NCBI RefSeq assembly: GCF_029625335.1
Contig: NZ_CP121111.1
Span: 2,914,001-2,978,000 of the forward strand
Direction of reading: 5' to 3'
DNA length: 64,000 bases
Source of the DNA: Flavobacterium nitratireducens
GTDB lineage: Bacteria > Bacteroidota > Bacteroidia > Flavobacteriales > Flavobacteriaceae
In this document: positions 35,836 to 45,752 of the stretch, one piece after another
Position numbering within the stretch: position 1 is the stretch's first letter
Layout: every line of letters starts with the position of its first letter
The notes under the pieces: model-generated
Database searches by the model: none
What the model was told of the DNA's origin: nothing
Seen by the model: the letters and a program-made list of their open reading frames with translations, nothing else
Made by a program: the position numbers and the translations under genes

Positions 35836-37563
35836 TTATTTCAATTGCATTTCAGAAATTATAGCCGCAATTTTTTGATCTAAATAAGCTTCTACTTCGT
35901 TAAAGTTTTCTACTGCATCCAGTTCAGTGTTTACACTGATGTAGAATTTGATTTTTGGTTCTGTACCACTTGGTCTTGCACAAATTTTAGAACCGTCTTC
36001 AGTGTAATAAATCAATACATTTGATTTTGGCAAATCCATTACAGATTCTGAATTGTCTAATAGGTTTTTTGCAATAGATGATTGGTAATCTTCAATCATA
36101 ACCACGCGTTGTCCGTTGATTTCTTTTAATGGATTTTCTCTTAAATCAATCATCATTTGATTGATTTCTTGTAGGCCTTCCATTCCTTTTTTAGTTAAGG
36201 AAACTAAATATTCTTTGTAGAAACCGTGGTCAACGTATAAGTTTAGTAATTCTTTGTAGACACTACTTCCGTTAGCTTTAGCTTGTGCCGCTACTTCACA
36301 AATTAACAAGGTGGCTGCAACAGCATCTTTATCTCTAACAGCGTCTCCTACCATGTAACCAAAACTTTCTTCTCCCCCTCCAATGAATTGTAATTCAGGG
36401 AAGTCTTTAATCATTTTAGCAATCCATTTGAAACCGGTTAATCCTACTTTGAATTGAACACCGTAAGCAGAAGCCAATTCCATAATCATAGGAGTAGAAA
36501 CAATAGTAGAGCCTACAAATTGTTTTCCGTCGATTTTAGCTGCTTTTTTCCATTTTTCTAATAAAAAGGCAGTCATTAAAATCATTGTTTGGTTTCCATT
36601 CAATAAGGTCATTTTCCCTTCGTTGTTGCGAACGGCAATTCCTAAACGGTCGCAATCAGGATCTGTACCAATAACGATATCTGCATTCGTTTTATCTGCA
36701 AGTTCTAATGCAAGAGTTAAAGCTTCTGGTTCTTCCGGATTTGGTGATTTTACCGTAGGGAAATCTCCGTTAGGTGCTTCTTGTTCTTTTACAATTTGAA
36801 CATTTTTATATCCCGCTTGCGCTAAAGTTTCAGGAGTTACAGTAATTGAAGTTCCATGCAATGAAGTGAAAACAATGTTAAGGTTGTCTTTTGCTTCGGC
36901 TGGAGTATTAAAACTAGCATTTTCAACTGTCGATTTGATGAAAGCTTGATCAACATCTTTATCGATGTATTCGATCAAATTTTCATTGGCGTCAAATTTG
37001 ATTTCGTTGTAATTTAATTTTTCAATGGCATTGATAATAGCCTCATCTTCTGGAGGAACAATTTGGCCACCATCTTGCCAGTATACTTTATATCCATTGT
37101 ATTCTGGTGGATTGTGAGAAGCAGTAAGTACAATACCGCATTGGCATCCCAAATATCTCAAAGCGAATGATAATTCAGGCGTAGGTCTTAAATCAGAGAA
37201 TAGATAAACATGGATTCCATTGGCTGAAAAGACATCGGCTACTACTTTAGCTAATGTTTTACTGTTATGACGACAGTCAAAAGCAATAACCGCTTTTATG
37301 GGTTGATTTGGGAAAACTGATTTTAGATAGTTGGAAAGTCCTTGAGTACTTTTTCCAAGCGTATATTTATTGATACGGTTGTTTCCTACTCCCATAATAC
37401 CACGCATCCCTCCAGTTCCAAATTCAAGATTTTTATAAAAACTTTCTTCAATTTCTTTAGGTGATGATGCTAATAATTGTTGTAATTCTTCTTGAGTTTT
37501 AGCATCAAATATAGGGCTTTGCCATTCATTAACGGCATCTAAAATGTTTTGTTTCAATTCCAT
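35836..37563 (-). CDS. Phosphohexomutase (phosphoglucomutase/phosphomannomutase)
   Basis: An alpha-D-phosphohexomutase of 575 residues that interconverts sugar 1- and 6-phosphates. All four active-site loops are seen: TASHNPPEYNGYK with the phosphoserine (about 146-158), DPDCDRLGI metal site (about 303-311), GGEESFGY sugar loop (about 401-408), and RPSGTEPKIKFY phosphate loop near the C-terminus. The length matches the long PGM2-type form found in Bacteroidota, so phosphoglucomutase is most likely. It is followed at 5 nt by the ABC exporter. Confidence 0.93.
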   Translation of the reverse strand: MELKQNILDAVNEWQSPIFDAKTQEELQQLLASSPKEIEESFYKNLEFGTGGMRGIMGVGNNRINKYTLGKSTQGLSNYLKSVFPNQPIKAVIAFDCRHNSKTLAKVVADVFSANGIHVYLFSDLRPTPELSFALRYLGCQCGIVLTASHNPPEYNGYKVYWQDGGQIVPPEDEAIINAIEKLNYNEIKFDANENLIEYIDKDVDQAFIKSTVENASFNTPAEAKDNLNIVFTSLHGTSITVTPETLAQAGYKNVQIVKEQEAPNGDFPTVKSPNPEEPEALTLALELADKTNADIVIGTDPDCDRLGIAVRNNEGKMTLLNGNQTMILMTAFLLEKWKKAAKIDGKQFVGSTIVSTPMIMELASAYGVQFKVGLTGFKWIAKMIKDFPELQFIGGGEESFGYMVGDAVRDKDAVAATLLICEVAAQAKANGSSVYKELLNLYVDHGFYKEYLVSLTKKGMEGLQEINQMMIDLRENPLKEINGQRVVMIEDYQSSIAKNLLDNSESVMDLPKSNVLIYYTEDGSKICARPSGTEPKIKFYISVNTELDAVENFNEVEAYLDQKIAAIISEMQLK

Positions 37564-37672
37564 ATTTTGTCGCGTAATTGGTTGTTTCTAGTCTTTATAG
37601 ATATGATTTATTTAAAGCGAAAACGAAATTTAATAAAATAATCGGTTTGATTTAACAAACAATCCGAACATC

Positions 37673-38632
37673 TTATAAAAAATTAATTTCATTTGAAATT
37701 TTATATCGCTCTTCGTTATTTTTTGTACGTAAAATGATTTCGCCTAAGAATCCGGCTAAAAACATTTGAGTACCAATAACCATAGTGGTTAGTGCAATGT
37801 AAAACCAAGGATTACTAGTAACTAAACTATAAGGCATGTTGTTGTACATATGATATAATTTAGAAAAACCAATATATCCAGCAAGTAAAAATCCGATGAT
37901 GAACATTAACGAACCTAAAGCTCCAAAAAAGTGCATCGGTCTTTTGCCAAATCGGGATAAGAACCAAATGGTAATTAAGTCAAGAAAACCGTTAATAAAA
38001 CGTTCCATTCCAAATTTAGTCTCCCCGTATTTTCTGGCTTGATGTTGTACTACTTTTTCGCCAATTTTCCCAAATCCAGCATTTTTTGCTAAAACAGGAA
38101 TGTAACGGTGCATTTCGCCCGAAACCTCGATGTTTTTTACCACAACATTTCGGTATGCTTTTAGTCCACAATTAAAATCGTTTAATTCGACACCTGAAGT
38201 TTTACGTGCTGCCCAGTTGAATAATTTTGATGGTAAATTTTTGGCTACAACCGAGTCGTAACGTTTCTTTTTCCAGCCCGAAACTAAATCAAACTGTTGT
38301 TTAGTGATCATGTCGTACAATCCAGGGATTTCTTCTGGGCTGTCTTGAAGATCAGCGTCCATAGTGATAATAACATCACCCTGTGCTTTTGCAAAACCAG
38401 CATGTAATGCTTGTGATTTTCCGAAATTTTTCATGAATCGGATTCCTTTTACATGAGTGTTTTCAGTAGCAAAACTTTGAATAATAGACCATGAATTATC
38501 GGTGCTTCCGTCATCTAAGAAAATAATTTCATAAGAATATCGGTTTTCTTGCATTACTTTAATAATCCAAGTATAAAGCTCTTTTAGTGATTCTTCTTCG
38601 TTAAGAAGTGGTATTAGTATGGATAGATTCAT
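37673..38632 (-). CDS. Glycosyltransferase family 2 with C-terminal membrane anchor
   Basis: A 319-residue GT2 enzyme of the DPM1/polyprenyl-phosphate type. The GT-A domain has ILIPLLNEEESLKEL, IIFLDDGSTDNSW and the DADLQDSPEE metal site (about 93-102). Two C-terminal hydrophobic helices (FFGALGSLMFIIGFLLAGYI and FYIALTTMVIGTQMFLAGFL) anchor it in the inner membrane. It probably charges or uses a polyprenyl-phosphate sugar donor for envelope glycans. The preceding gene is the DUF4199 membrane protein (6-nt gap), a common pairing. Confidence 0.92.
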   Translation of the reverse strand: MNLSILIPLLNEEESLKELYTWIIKVMQENRYSYEIIFLDDGSTDNSWSIIQSFATENTHVKGIRFMKNFGKSQALHAGFAKAQGDVIITMDADLQDSPEEIPGLYDMITKQQFDLVSGWKKKRYDSVVAKNLPSKLFNWAARKTSGVELNDFNCGLKAYRNVVVKNIEVSGEMHRYIPVLAKNAGFGKIGEKVVQHQARKYGETKFGMERFINGFLDLITIWFLSRFGKRPMHFFGALGSLMFIIGFLLAGYIGFSKLYHMYNNMPYSLVTSNPWFYIALTTMVIGTQMFLAGFLGEIILRTKNNEERYKISNEINFL

Positions 38633-38637
38633 CGATT

Positions 38638-39186
38638 TTATGCTTGTGATGGGGTTTTGCTTTTAAAGAATGCGGCCAAAATTAAACCAAAAATAGTACA
38701 GAAAACAATATTTGATAAGGATCCTTTTAATAATCCCATAACCGAAAATTGATCGTTCTCTTTCAAATCTTTAATTGCATTATTGATTGTTGCTGCTGGA
38801 GCATTGAATTTTTCCATTGCAGACACCATATATTTAATGGTAAGTTCTTTTATTGTTATTTTGGCTGCAGGATCAATAAGATTGAATAGTATAATATTAA
38901 AGACAACTGAGATTCCTATACCGATTAAGGCTGAGATGAAATAAGTAGTAAAAGCGTCTTTAAAAGTGTAAATTCCTGTGAATTCTTTTTTTGTTTTGAC
39001 CAATAATACAATTGCAATGGTTAAATACAATGCTATATTTCCGAAACCAATCCAAGGTGAGGTGAATAAATTTAAGTCAATGCTGTATATTAAAGTGGTT
39101 GTTAAAACAGAAGCTAATCCAGTTATAATTCCAAATGTTATTCCGTTTTTTTTATAGTTTCGTGAATCATTGTTGGTGACTTTCAA
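38638..39186 (-). CDS. DUF4199 domain-containing membrane protein
   Basis: A 182-residue protein with four hydrophobic helices (GITFGIITGLASVLTTTLI, IGFGNIALYLTIAIVLLV, FKDAFTTYFISALIGIGISV, LSNIVFCTIFGLILAAFF). These define the DUF4199 pattern, a small Bacteroidota family of unknown function. It lies directly upstream of the GT2 gene, so it may assist lipid-linked sugar handling (inference). Confidence 0.9.
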   Translation of the reverse strand: MKVTNNDSRNYKKNGITFGIITGLASVLTTTLIYSIDLNLFTSPWIGFGNIALYLTIAIVLLVKTKKEFTGIYTFKDAFTTYFISALIGIGISVVFNIILFNLIDPAAKITIKELTIKYMVSAMEKFNAPAATINNAIKDLKENDQFSVMGLLKGSLSNIVFCTIFGLILAAFFKSKTPSQA

Positions 39187-39270
39187 TTAAGCAACAAATA
39201 TAGTAAATCCCACTATATTGAAACGTAAAAAACTGTTTTTAGCTGTTTGAATAAAAAAAGAAATAAACAT

Positions 39271-39299
39271 TTGTTTATTAAAAAATAATTGTATTTTTG
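39271..39299 (+). promoter_or_regulatory. Strong promoter of rpmE2
   Basis: TTG (39271-39273), 18 nt, TATTTTTG (39292-39299). It is followed by a leader of ~110 nt before ATG 39412, long enough for regulation, though no clear structure was found. Confidence 0.75.
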
Positions 39300-39411
39300 C
39301 ATCCTCGAAATTAATACTAATAAAATAAAAAGCTATAGTGAGTTTATACCTTTTCTGTTAAAAGGAAAGCTTCAAAATAAATTATAGCCAAACAAATAAA
39401 AAAGATTCAAG

Positions 39412-39663
39412 ATGAAAAAAGGTGTACACCCAGAAAATTACAGATTAGTTGCATTTAAAGACATGTCTAATGATGACGTTTTTATCACTAAATCTACAGC
39501 AGAAACTAAAGAAACAATTGTACACGAAGGTGTAGAATATCCAGTTGTTAAAATGGAGATTTCTAGAACTTCTCACCCTTTTTATACAGGTAAATCTAAA
39601 CTTATCGATACTGCTGGACGTATTGATAAATTCAAAACTAAATACGCTAAACATATTAAATAA
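39412..39663 (+). CDS. rpmE2: 50S ribosomal protein L31 type B
   Basis: An 83-residue ribosomal protein. It starts [20 protein letters not shown] and lacks the CxxC zinc site of the canonical L31, so it is the zinc-independent type B form. The [20 protein letters not shown] block is typical. It is single-gene with its own promoter and terminator (39688-39714), consistent with high expression. Confidence 0.97.
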   Translation: MKKGVHPENYRLVAFKDMSNDDVFITKSTAETKETIVHEGVEYPVVKMEISRTSHPFYTGKSKLIDTAGRIDKFKTKYAKHIK

Positions 39664-39687
39664 TTTTAATTTGTTTTATTATACAGT

Positions 39688-39714
39688 AAGCCTTCCTTTC
39701 GGAAGGCTTTTTTA
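39688..39714 (+). terminator. Terminator of rpmE2
   Basis: AAGCCTTCC (39688-39696) pairs with GGAAGGCTT (39701-39709), then a T-run. Confidence 0.9.
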
Positions 39715-39788
39715 TTTTTATCTCTACAAAAACTTTGTAACTTTGGCTTGTGTAAAGGATAAATCACAAAAAATCAACCAACAACTTT

Positions 39789-40982
39789 ATGAATTATATA
39801 CTTTTTGATGGTCCTGCTCGTAATGCCTTGCTGCCATTTACTTTTACCCGTCCAGTTGCGGATATTCTAATAGGAATTATACCCATTCGTCAAAAATGGG
39901 AACGTTATCTGGGGTCTACAATTACTACATTGACGGAGGAATATTTATCTGAAAAATATCCAATGGTAGAATTAGAAGAAAATGTAATGATCAACGCTTC
40001 TTTTTTACCTAATGAGATTTTAGCTGAAATGGTTTCGAATTTAGAGCCTAATCAAGCGATTTTTAAAGGAGATGAGGTCATTGCTTTTTATACTAATGAT
40101 AGTCAAGAGGAAGTGGATTTTGACACCTATGAGATTATAGATTATTCTGAAGATTGCATTACGGTTAAAAATACATGGGATATTTTTTCAAAAAACGGTG
40201 AGGCTATTCGCGAGGATTTTGAGTTTTTGACAGAAGATAGAAAATCACAGCCTATTCCAAGTAGTGTGAATGTTATTGCAGCAGAAAATATTTTTATTGA
40301 AGAAGGAGCAAAGCTGGAATTTGTGACTTTAAATGCTTCTACAGGGCCTATATATATAGGTAGGAATACTGAAATTATGGAAGGTTCTGTGATCCGTGGG
40401 CCTTTTGCTTTGTGCGAAGGGGCAGGGGTAAAACTCGCTACTAAAGTCTATGGAGCTACTACTGTTGGTCCGTATTCTAAAATTGGGGGAGAAGTGAATA
40501 ATTCGGTTTTATTTGGTTATTCTAACAAAGGGCATGACGGATTTTTAGGGAATTCCGTTTTAGGAGAGTGGTGTAATATTGGTGCAGATAGTAACAATTC
40601 CAACCTCAAAAATAATTATGAAGAAGTGAGATTGTGGAGTTACGAAACCGAAGGTTTTGCTAAAACCGGCTTGCAATTTTGTGGTTTGATGATGGGTGAT
40701 CATAGCAAGTGCGGTATTAATACTATGTTCAATACAGGAACAGTAGTAGGGGTGAGTGCCAATATTTTTGGTAGTGGTTTCCCTCGCAATTTTGTACCGA
40801 GTTTTTCATGGGGTGGTGCCGCAGGATTTACTACTTACACTACAAGTAAAGCTTTTGCTACGGCTAAGTTAGTCATGAGTCGTAGGAATGTTGATTTTGA
40901 CGAAAAAGAACAAGCTATTTTAGAACATGTTTTTGAGGAAACCAAAAAAGTGGCGAAAGGAATAGGAGGCTTTAGGAAATAA
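39789..40982 (+). CDS. GlmU-like sugar nucleotidyltransferase-type protein
   Basis: A 397-residue protein annotated in this group as a GlmU family protein. An N-terminal NTP-transferase-like part starts MNYILFDGPARNALLPFTFTRPVADIL but lacks the usual GxGxRxxP nucleotide loop, so catalytic activity is doubtful. The C-terminal half is a left-handed beta-helix of hexapeptide repeats (VGPYSKIGGEVNNSVLFGYSNK onward), including the KHGTS-like GDHSKCGINTMFNTGT region. The role in envelope sugar metabolism is inferred. It is preceded by TAACTTTG (39738-39745). Confidence 0.88.
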   Translation: MNYILFDGPARNALLPFTFTRPVADILIGIIPIRQKWERYLGSTITTLTEEYLSEKYPMVELEENVMINASFLPNEILAEMVSNLEPNQAIFKGDEVIAFYTNDSQEEVDFDTYEIIDYSEDCITVKNTWDIFSKNGEAIREDFEFLTEDRKSQPIPSSVNVIAAENIFIEEGAKLEFVTLNASTGPIYIGRNTEIMEGSVIRGPFALCEGAGVKLATKVYGATTVGPYSKIGGEVNNSVLFGYSNKGHDGFLGNSVLGEWCNIGADSNNSNLKNNYEEVRLWSYETEGFAKTGLQFCGLMMGDHSKCGINTMFNTGTVVGVSANIFGSGFPRNFVPSFSWGGAAGFTTYTTSKAFATAKLVMSRRNVDFDEKEQAILEHVFEETKKVAKGIGGFRK

Positions 40983-40996
40983 TGGTTTTTAAAATG

Positions 40997-41030
40997 AATA
41001 CTTCATCTGTTTTTGGTGAAGTATTTTTTT
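40997..41030 (+). terminator. Terminator of the GlmU-like gene
   Basis: AATACTTCA (40997-41005) pairs with TGAAGTATT (41017-41025), followed by a T-run. Confidence 0.8.
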
Positions 41031-41121
41031 TGTTTTATAGGGTTTCTTTGTTTTTTGTTTAAAAAATGTTTGATTATTGATGGTTTTGTTGTTTTTTTAC
41101 TGAAATTAAAATGTAAGAAGT

Positions 41122-42585
41122 ATGGAAGAATTTGTTGTTGCCTTAAATAGTATCGTTTGGAGTAATTCTTTAATAGTTTTGTGTTTAGGAATTGGTTTGT
41201 ATTTTTCAATACGAACGCGTTTTTTACAACTTCGACATATTAAAGAAATGTGGAAATTGCTATTTGATGGAGAGAGTACAGATTCAGGAGTTTCTTCTTT
41301 TCAGGCTTTGGCAATGTCATTAGCAGGTAGAGTAGGTACAGGTAATATAGCTGGAGTTGCTACTGCCATTGCTTTTGGAGGACCAGGTGCTATGTTTTGG
41401 ATGTGGACAGTTGCCTTCTTAGGGGCAAGTACAGCTTATGTTGAAGCGACTTTGGCGCAAATATATAAAGAGAAACATTTAGGTGAATTTCGTGGTGGTC
41501 CTGCTTTTTATATAGAAAGAGGTTTGAAAATGAAATGGTTCGGAATTTTGTTTGCTGTAGTTTCTGTTGTTTCGGCAGGCGTATTTTTGCCGGGAGTTCA
41601 GGCGAATTCGGTAGCAGAAGGAATAAAAAATGCTTTTGATGTTGAAACTTGGATTTCAGGTTTGGGAATGGTTGTTTTGTTTGGAGCGATTGTTTTTGGA
41701 GGAGTAAAAAGGATTGCAAGGTTTACTGAATATGTAGTTCCGTTTATGGCAATTGGTTATATAGCATTTGCTTTAATTATTATTGGAGTGAATTTTGATC
41801 AGTTAGGGCGTGTGTTGAGTTTGATTTTTAAGAGTGCATTTAATTTAGAAGCAGGATTCGGGGCTGTTTTTGGATTGGCTATTCAGTGGGGGGTGAAGAG
41901 AGGAATCTACTCTAATGAAGCAGGTCAAGGAACAGCGCCTCATATTGCGGCTGCAGCCAATGTTTCGCATCCGGTAAAACAAGGTTTGGTGCAGTCTTTT
42001 TCGGTTTACATTGATACTTTGTTTGTGTGTTCGGCTACTGGATTTATGATTTTGATTACAGGAATGTATAATGTTCAAAACCCTGAATTTGGTAGTAACG
42101 GAGCTTCGGAGTTTTTGTATCATGGTTTAAAAAACGTAGCAGTAGGACCGGCTTATACACAAATGGCAATGGATACCGTTTTTTCTGGTTTTGGATCGTA
42201 TTTTGTAGCAGTAGCATTATTTTTCTTTGCTTTTACAACTGTTATAGCCTATTATTATATTGCTGAAACGAATATTTCTTATTTGACTAGAAAATTTGAA
42301 TCACCTGCGTTTTATTATGTGTTAAAAGTAATAATGATGGTTGTGATTATGTATGGTGCGGTTAATCAAGCAACTTTGGCTTGGGCAATTGGGGATTTAG
42401 GGGTAGGTTTGATGGCGTGGTTTAATATTATTGCGATTATTCTTTTGCAAAAACCAGCATTAAAAGCTCTTTTGGATTATGAAAAAAAGAAAAAGGAAGG
42501 AAAGGATCCTGTTTTTTTACCTGAAACAATTGATGTTTCAAATGCTCATATTTGGAATACTTTAAACAAAGTTAAAACAGAGTAA
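41122..42585 (+). CDS. Alanine/glycine:cation symporter (AGCS family)
   Basis: A 487-residue inner-membrane transporter with about 11 hydrophobic helices. The AGCS signature blocks are present: SGVSSFQALAMSLAGRVGTGNIAGVATA (in two parts, near 60-85), GGPGAMFWMWTVAFLG and SNEAGQGTAPHIAAAA. It is expected to import alanine or glycine with Na+. The C-terminus is a short polar tail. It is single-gene with a strong terminator. Confidence 0.94.
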   Translation: MEEFVVALNSIVWSNSLIVLCLGIGLYFSIRTRFLQLRHIKEMWKLLFDGESTDSGVSSFQALAMSLAGRVGTGNIAGVATAIAFGGPGAMFWMWTVAFLGASTAYVEATLAQIYKEKHLGEFRGGPAFYIERGLKMKWFGILFAVVSVVSAGVFLPGVQANSVAEGIKNAFDVETWISGLGMVVLFGAIVFGGVKRIARFTEYVVPFMAIGYIAFALIIIGVNFDQLGRVLSLIFKSAFNLEAGFGAVFGLAIQWGVKRGIYSNEAGQGTAPHIAAAANVSHPVKQGLVQSFSVYIDTLFVCSATGFMILITGMYNVQNPEFGSNGASEFLYHGLKNVAVGPAYTQMAMDTVFSGFGSYFVAVALFFFAFTTVIAYYYIAETNISYLTRKFESPAFYYVLKVIMMVVIMYGAVNQATLAWAIGDLGVGLMAWFNIIAIILLQKPALKALLDYEKKKKEGKDPVFLPETIDVSNAHIWNTLNKVKTE

Positions 42586-42603
42586 CTATTGTATAAATTA
42601 TTT

Positions 42604-42646
42604 AAGCTTCTAGTAGTGTATTTTATGCTTTACTAGAAGCTTTTTT
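42604..42646 (+). terminator. Terminator of the AGCS gene
   Basis: A 12-bp stem, AAGCTTCTAGTA (42604-42615) and TACTAGAAGCTT (42631-42642), then T-run. Confidence 0.85.
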
Positions 42647-42671
42647 ATAGGAACAAATTACTTAATTAAGT

Positions 42672-42679
42672 TATCTTTG
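42672..42679 (+). promoter_or_regulatory. -7 box (TATCTTTG) of the ABC-F gene
   Basis: TATCTTTG, a perfect TAnnTTTG match, 64 nt before ATG 42744. The -33 element is not clear. Confidence 0.5.
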
Positions 42680-42743
42680 CGCTTTTAAATTTATTGAGGA
42701 TAGAAATTTCTAACTTCTAGCCTCTAACTTCTAACTTTAAACA

Positions 42744-44378
42744 ATGATTACAATTAACGATATATCGGTTCAATTTGGAGGAACTACACTTTTTAGTGAT
42801 GTTTCCTTTGCTATTAATGAGAACGATAAAATTGCCCTTATGGGTAAAAATGGGGCTGGAAAATCGACTTTATTAAAAATTATTGCAGGAAATAGCAAGC
42901 CGTCAACAGGGAGTATTTCGGCGCCAAAAGAAGCGGTTATTGCTTATTTACCACAGCATTTATTGACAACTGATACGGCTACTGTAAAAGAAGAAGCTTC
43001 GAAAGCTTTTTCTGAAGTGTTCCAAATGAAAGCGGAGATTGACGAAATCAATGAGCAATTAACGATTCGTACTGATTATGAAAGTGACGAATACATGAAG
43101 CTTATTGAGCGTGTATCAGACTTAAGTGAAAAGTTTTATGCTATTGAAGAAATCAATTACGAAGCAGAGGTTGAGAAAGTTTTAAAAGGATTAGGTTTTG
43201 TTGCTGCCGATTTTAATCGTAAAACTTCTGAATTTTCGGGAGGTTGGAGAATGCGCATTGAATTGGCTAAAATCTTATTGCGTAAGCCAGATTTAATTTT
43301 ACTGGATGAGCCTACTAACCACATGGATATCGAAAGTATTCAATGGTTAGAAGATTTCTTGATTAATTCGGCTAAGGCGGTGGTGGTGATTTCACACGAT
43401 AGAGCTTTTGTTGATAATATTACTAATCGTACGATTGAAGTAACGATGGGACGTATTTACGATTATAAAGCAAAGTATTCTCATTATTTAGAATTGCGTA
43501 AAGATCGTAGAATTCACCAGCAAAAAGCATATGATGAGCAACAAAAAATGATTGCCGATAATAGAGCTTTTATTGAGCGATTTAAAGGGACTTTCTCTAA
43601 AACAGATGCGGTACAATCTCGTGTGAGAATGTTAGAGAAGTTAGAGATTGTTCAGGTAGATGAAGTCGATACTTCGGCTTTGAAATTAAAGTTTCCTCCA
43701 GCAGCTCGTTCTGGACAATATCCAGTTGTGGTTAAAGATTTGGCTAAATCCTATGGTGATCACGTAGTTTTTAAAGATGCTAATATTGTTATCGAAAGAG
43801 GTCAAAAAGTGGCTTTTGTGGGTAAAAATGGTGAAGGTAAATCGACCATGATTAAAGCCATCATGAAAGAAATTGGTATTGATGGTGGAAGTGTGGAAAT
43901 TGGTCACAATGCTCAAATTGGGTATTTTGCACAAAATCAAGCTTCATTATTAGATGAAAATGCGACTATTTTTGAAACGATTGATAGTATTGCGGTTGGT
44001 GATATTCGTACTCAGATTAAAAATATTTTAGGAGCTTTCATGTTTCAAGGGGACGATATTACTAAAAAAGTAAAAGTGCTTTCGGGTGGGGAGAAAACGC
44101 GTTTAGCAATGATTAAATTATTGCTAGAACCTGTAAACTTGTTGATTCTGGATGAGCCTTCAAACCATTTGGATATGAAAACCAAAGATATTATTAAGGA
44201 TGCTTTGCGAGATTTTGATGGAACTTTGATTTTAGTTTCTCACGACCGTGATTTCTTAGATGGATTAGCGACTAAGGTTTTCGAATTTGGGAACAAAAGA
44301 GTGGTGGAGCACTTCGAGGATATTTCAGGATTCTTGGCTCACAAGAAAATGGAAAGTATGAGAGAGATTGAAAAATAA
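42744..44378 (+). CDS. ABC-F family ATPase (translation-associated)
   Basis: A soluble twin-NBD protein of 544 residues with no membrane domain, the ABC-F family, which acts on ribosomes. Domain 1 has GKNGAGKSTL (about 34-43), FSGGWRMRIELA and LDEPTNHMD. Domain 2 has VGKNGEGKSTM, LSGGEKTRLAM and LDEPSNHLD. The linker carries the conserved positively charged P-site interaction region. Closest resemblance is to YbiT/EttA-type proteins. An antibiotic-protection role cannot be told from sequence. Confidence 0.94.
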   Translation: MITINDISVQFGGTTLFSDVSFAINENDKIALMGKNGAGKSTLLKIIAGNSKPSTGSISAPKEAVIAYLPQHLLTTDTATVKEEASKAFSEVFQMKAEIDEINEQLTIRTDYESDEYMKLIERVSDLSEKFYAIEEINYEAEVEKVLKGLGFVAADFNRKTSEFSGGWRMRIELAKILLRKPDLILLDEPTNHMDIESIQWLEDFLINSAKAVVVISHDRAFVDNITNRTIEVTMGRIYDYKAKYSHYLELRKDRRIHQQKAYDEQQKMIADNRAFIERFKGTFSKTDAVQSRVRMLEKLEIVQVDEVDTSALKLKFPPAARSGQYPVVVKDLAKSYGDHVVFKDANIVIERGQKVAFVGKNGEGKSTMIKAIMKEIGIDGGSVEIGHNAQIGYFAQNQASLLDENATIFETIDSIAVGDIRTQIKNILGAFMFQGDDITKKVKVLSGGEKTRLAMIKLLLEPVNLLILDEPSNHLDMKTKDIIKDALRDFDGTLILVSHDRDFLDGLATKVFEFGNKRVVEHFEDISGFLAHKKMESMREIEK

Positions 44379-44400
44379 TTTTCTATTCAGATATAAATAA

Positions 44401-44421
44401 AAGGCACAATTTGTGCCTTTT
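44401..44421. terminator. Terminator between the ABC-F gene and the GNAT pseudogene
   Basis: AAGGCACA (44401-44408) and TGTGCCTT (44412-44419) form a tight hairpin, with A/T-runs on both sides, suitable for both convergent genes. Confidence 0.8.
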
Positions 44422-44431
44422 ATTGTTTTTG

Positions 44432-44734
44432 TTAAATTCGGATTCCAGGAGGTAGTAATTCTTTGTAAGCTGGATTTTTTCTGAAAAAATGTACTATTCT
44501 AGGATATACTGGGACTACTTTTGTGCGTTCTTCGATTGAGTTGTCTAGTATGTTTTTTATTATAAAATCAATGATTTAGTCGTTATCAAAATGTTCCGGG
44601 GTATTGATTTTGGTTAAAAATATTTTTCTTTCTTGAAGTGAATATTCAATTGTGATAAGGCCTTCTGGAATAGTGGTTTCAAATTGTCTAGCAAAAGCAT
44701 TGTTTTTAATTTCAATTGAATCAATTGTTTCCAT
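44432..44734 (-). pseudogene. GNAT-family N-acetyltransferase with an internal stop
   Basis: A short (COG2388-type, YidJ-like) acetyltransferase of about 100 residues. The N-terminal half (METIDSIEIKNNAFARQFET) continues in the same frame past a TAA at 44576-44578 into IIDFIIKNILDNSIEERTKV, the characteristic VVPVYPRIVHFFRKNP and a proper C-terminus (LLPPGIRI). One substitution (TAA from a sense codon such as GAA) explains the break; the frame is otherwise intact. It is probably a recent pseudogene or a sequencing error. ATG 44734 fits the family better than the frame opening upstream. Confidence 0.8.
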
Positions 44735-45000
44735 GGTAATTAAGAATTTTGTTGTGCAAAGCAATTACAATAGATTTTTTGCTCTAAGATTTTCTGAGTA
44801 CTATCGCTTATTGCTTTTGTTTTATGTGAATATTTTATTCGATAAGACGAATTGTAAAGTTAAGTATTTGGATATCAAATTCAAATGACTTTAACACAGC
44901 TTCTAATGTTAAAGTTTAGTATGTCTTTTTTTATTTAATCATTTTCTGTTTTTTAAGTCTTTAAATTAGTATTTTGGTAATTTAAAATCCGAATGATTTA

Positions 45001-45678
45001 ATGAGTAAAATTCCTTTATATTTTATGCCTGGGTTAGCGGCCAATCCTTTAATTTTTGAAAGAATAAGGTTGGATGATTCGCTTTTTGATGTTCATTTTT
45101 TAGAATGGAAAATTCCAGAGCATGGAGAAACTCTTGATAATTATGCTAAGCGCATCGCTTTGGGTGTGAAAAAAGAGCAATCAGTTTTAATAGGTGTTTC
45201 TTTTGGAGGGATTTTAGTACAGGAAATGGCGAAGTTTCTCAATGTGCAAAAAATAATTATTATTTCGAGTGTTAAATCAAAGGAAGAATTTCCTAGGCGA
45301 ATACGTTTTGCCCGAAAAACATTGCTGTATAAATTGATTCCAATTCGATTGGTATTGAGTTTGGGTAAGTTGGCGCAGTTTGTTTTGGGTGAAAAAAGCT
45401 CAAATAGAATGCAGTTGTATGATACTTTTCTATCGGTGCGCGATGTTAATTATTTAAAATGGGCTTTTGAGAAAGTAGTTTTATGGGATCGTATAAAAAT
45501 AGATGAACGTGTGATTCATGTTCATGGTGATAAAGATGCGGTGTTTCCGATACAAAATATCCAAAAATGTGTGGTGGTAGAAGGTGGAACACATGTAATG
45601 ATTTATACTAAATACCGATGGTTTAATGCTAATTTACCAGCGATTATTTTAGATTCAAAAAATTTAATTTATAGTTAA
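45001..45678 (+). CDS. Alpha/beta hydrolase
   Basis: A 225-residue serine hydrolase. The oxyanion-side motif FMPGLAANPLIF lies near the start, the nucleophile elbow is GVSFGG (about 61-66), the acid is in HGDKDAVFP (about 177-185), and the base is in GGTHVMIY. The size and absence of a signal peptide suggest a small cytoplasmic esterase or acyl hydrolase with unknown substrate. It is isolated, with a terminator at 45700-45733. Confidence 0.85.
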   Translation: MSKIPLYFMPGLAANPLIFERIRLDDSLFDVHFLEWKIPEHGETLDNYAKRIALGVKKEQSVLIGVSFGGILVQEMAKFLNVQKIIIISSVKSKEEFPRRIRFARKTLLYKLIPIRLVLSLGKLAQFVLGEKSSNRMQLYDTFLSVRDVNYLKWAFEKVVLWDRIKIDERVIHVHGDKDAVFPIQNIQKCVVVEGGTHVMIYTKYRWFNANLPAIILDSKNLIYS

Positions 45679-45699
45679 ATATTCTAGTAGGACTAAAAA

Positions 45700-45733
45700 A
45701 AAATCCGTCAACTTTAAATAAGTGACGGATTTT
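45700..45733. terminator. Bidirectional terminator
   Basis: AAAATCCGTCA (45700-45710) and TGACGGATTTT (45723-45733), A/T-runs on both sides, between two convergent genes. Confidence 0.85.
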
Positions 45734-45752
45734 AAAAAAAGGTGTGATGAAA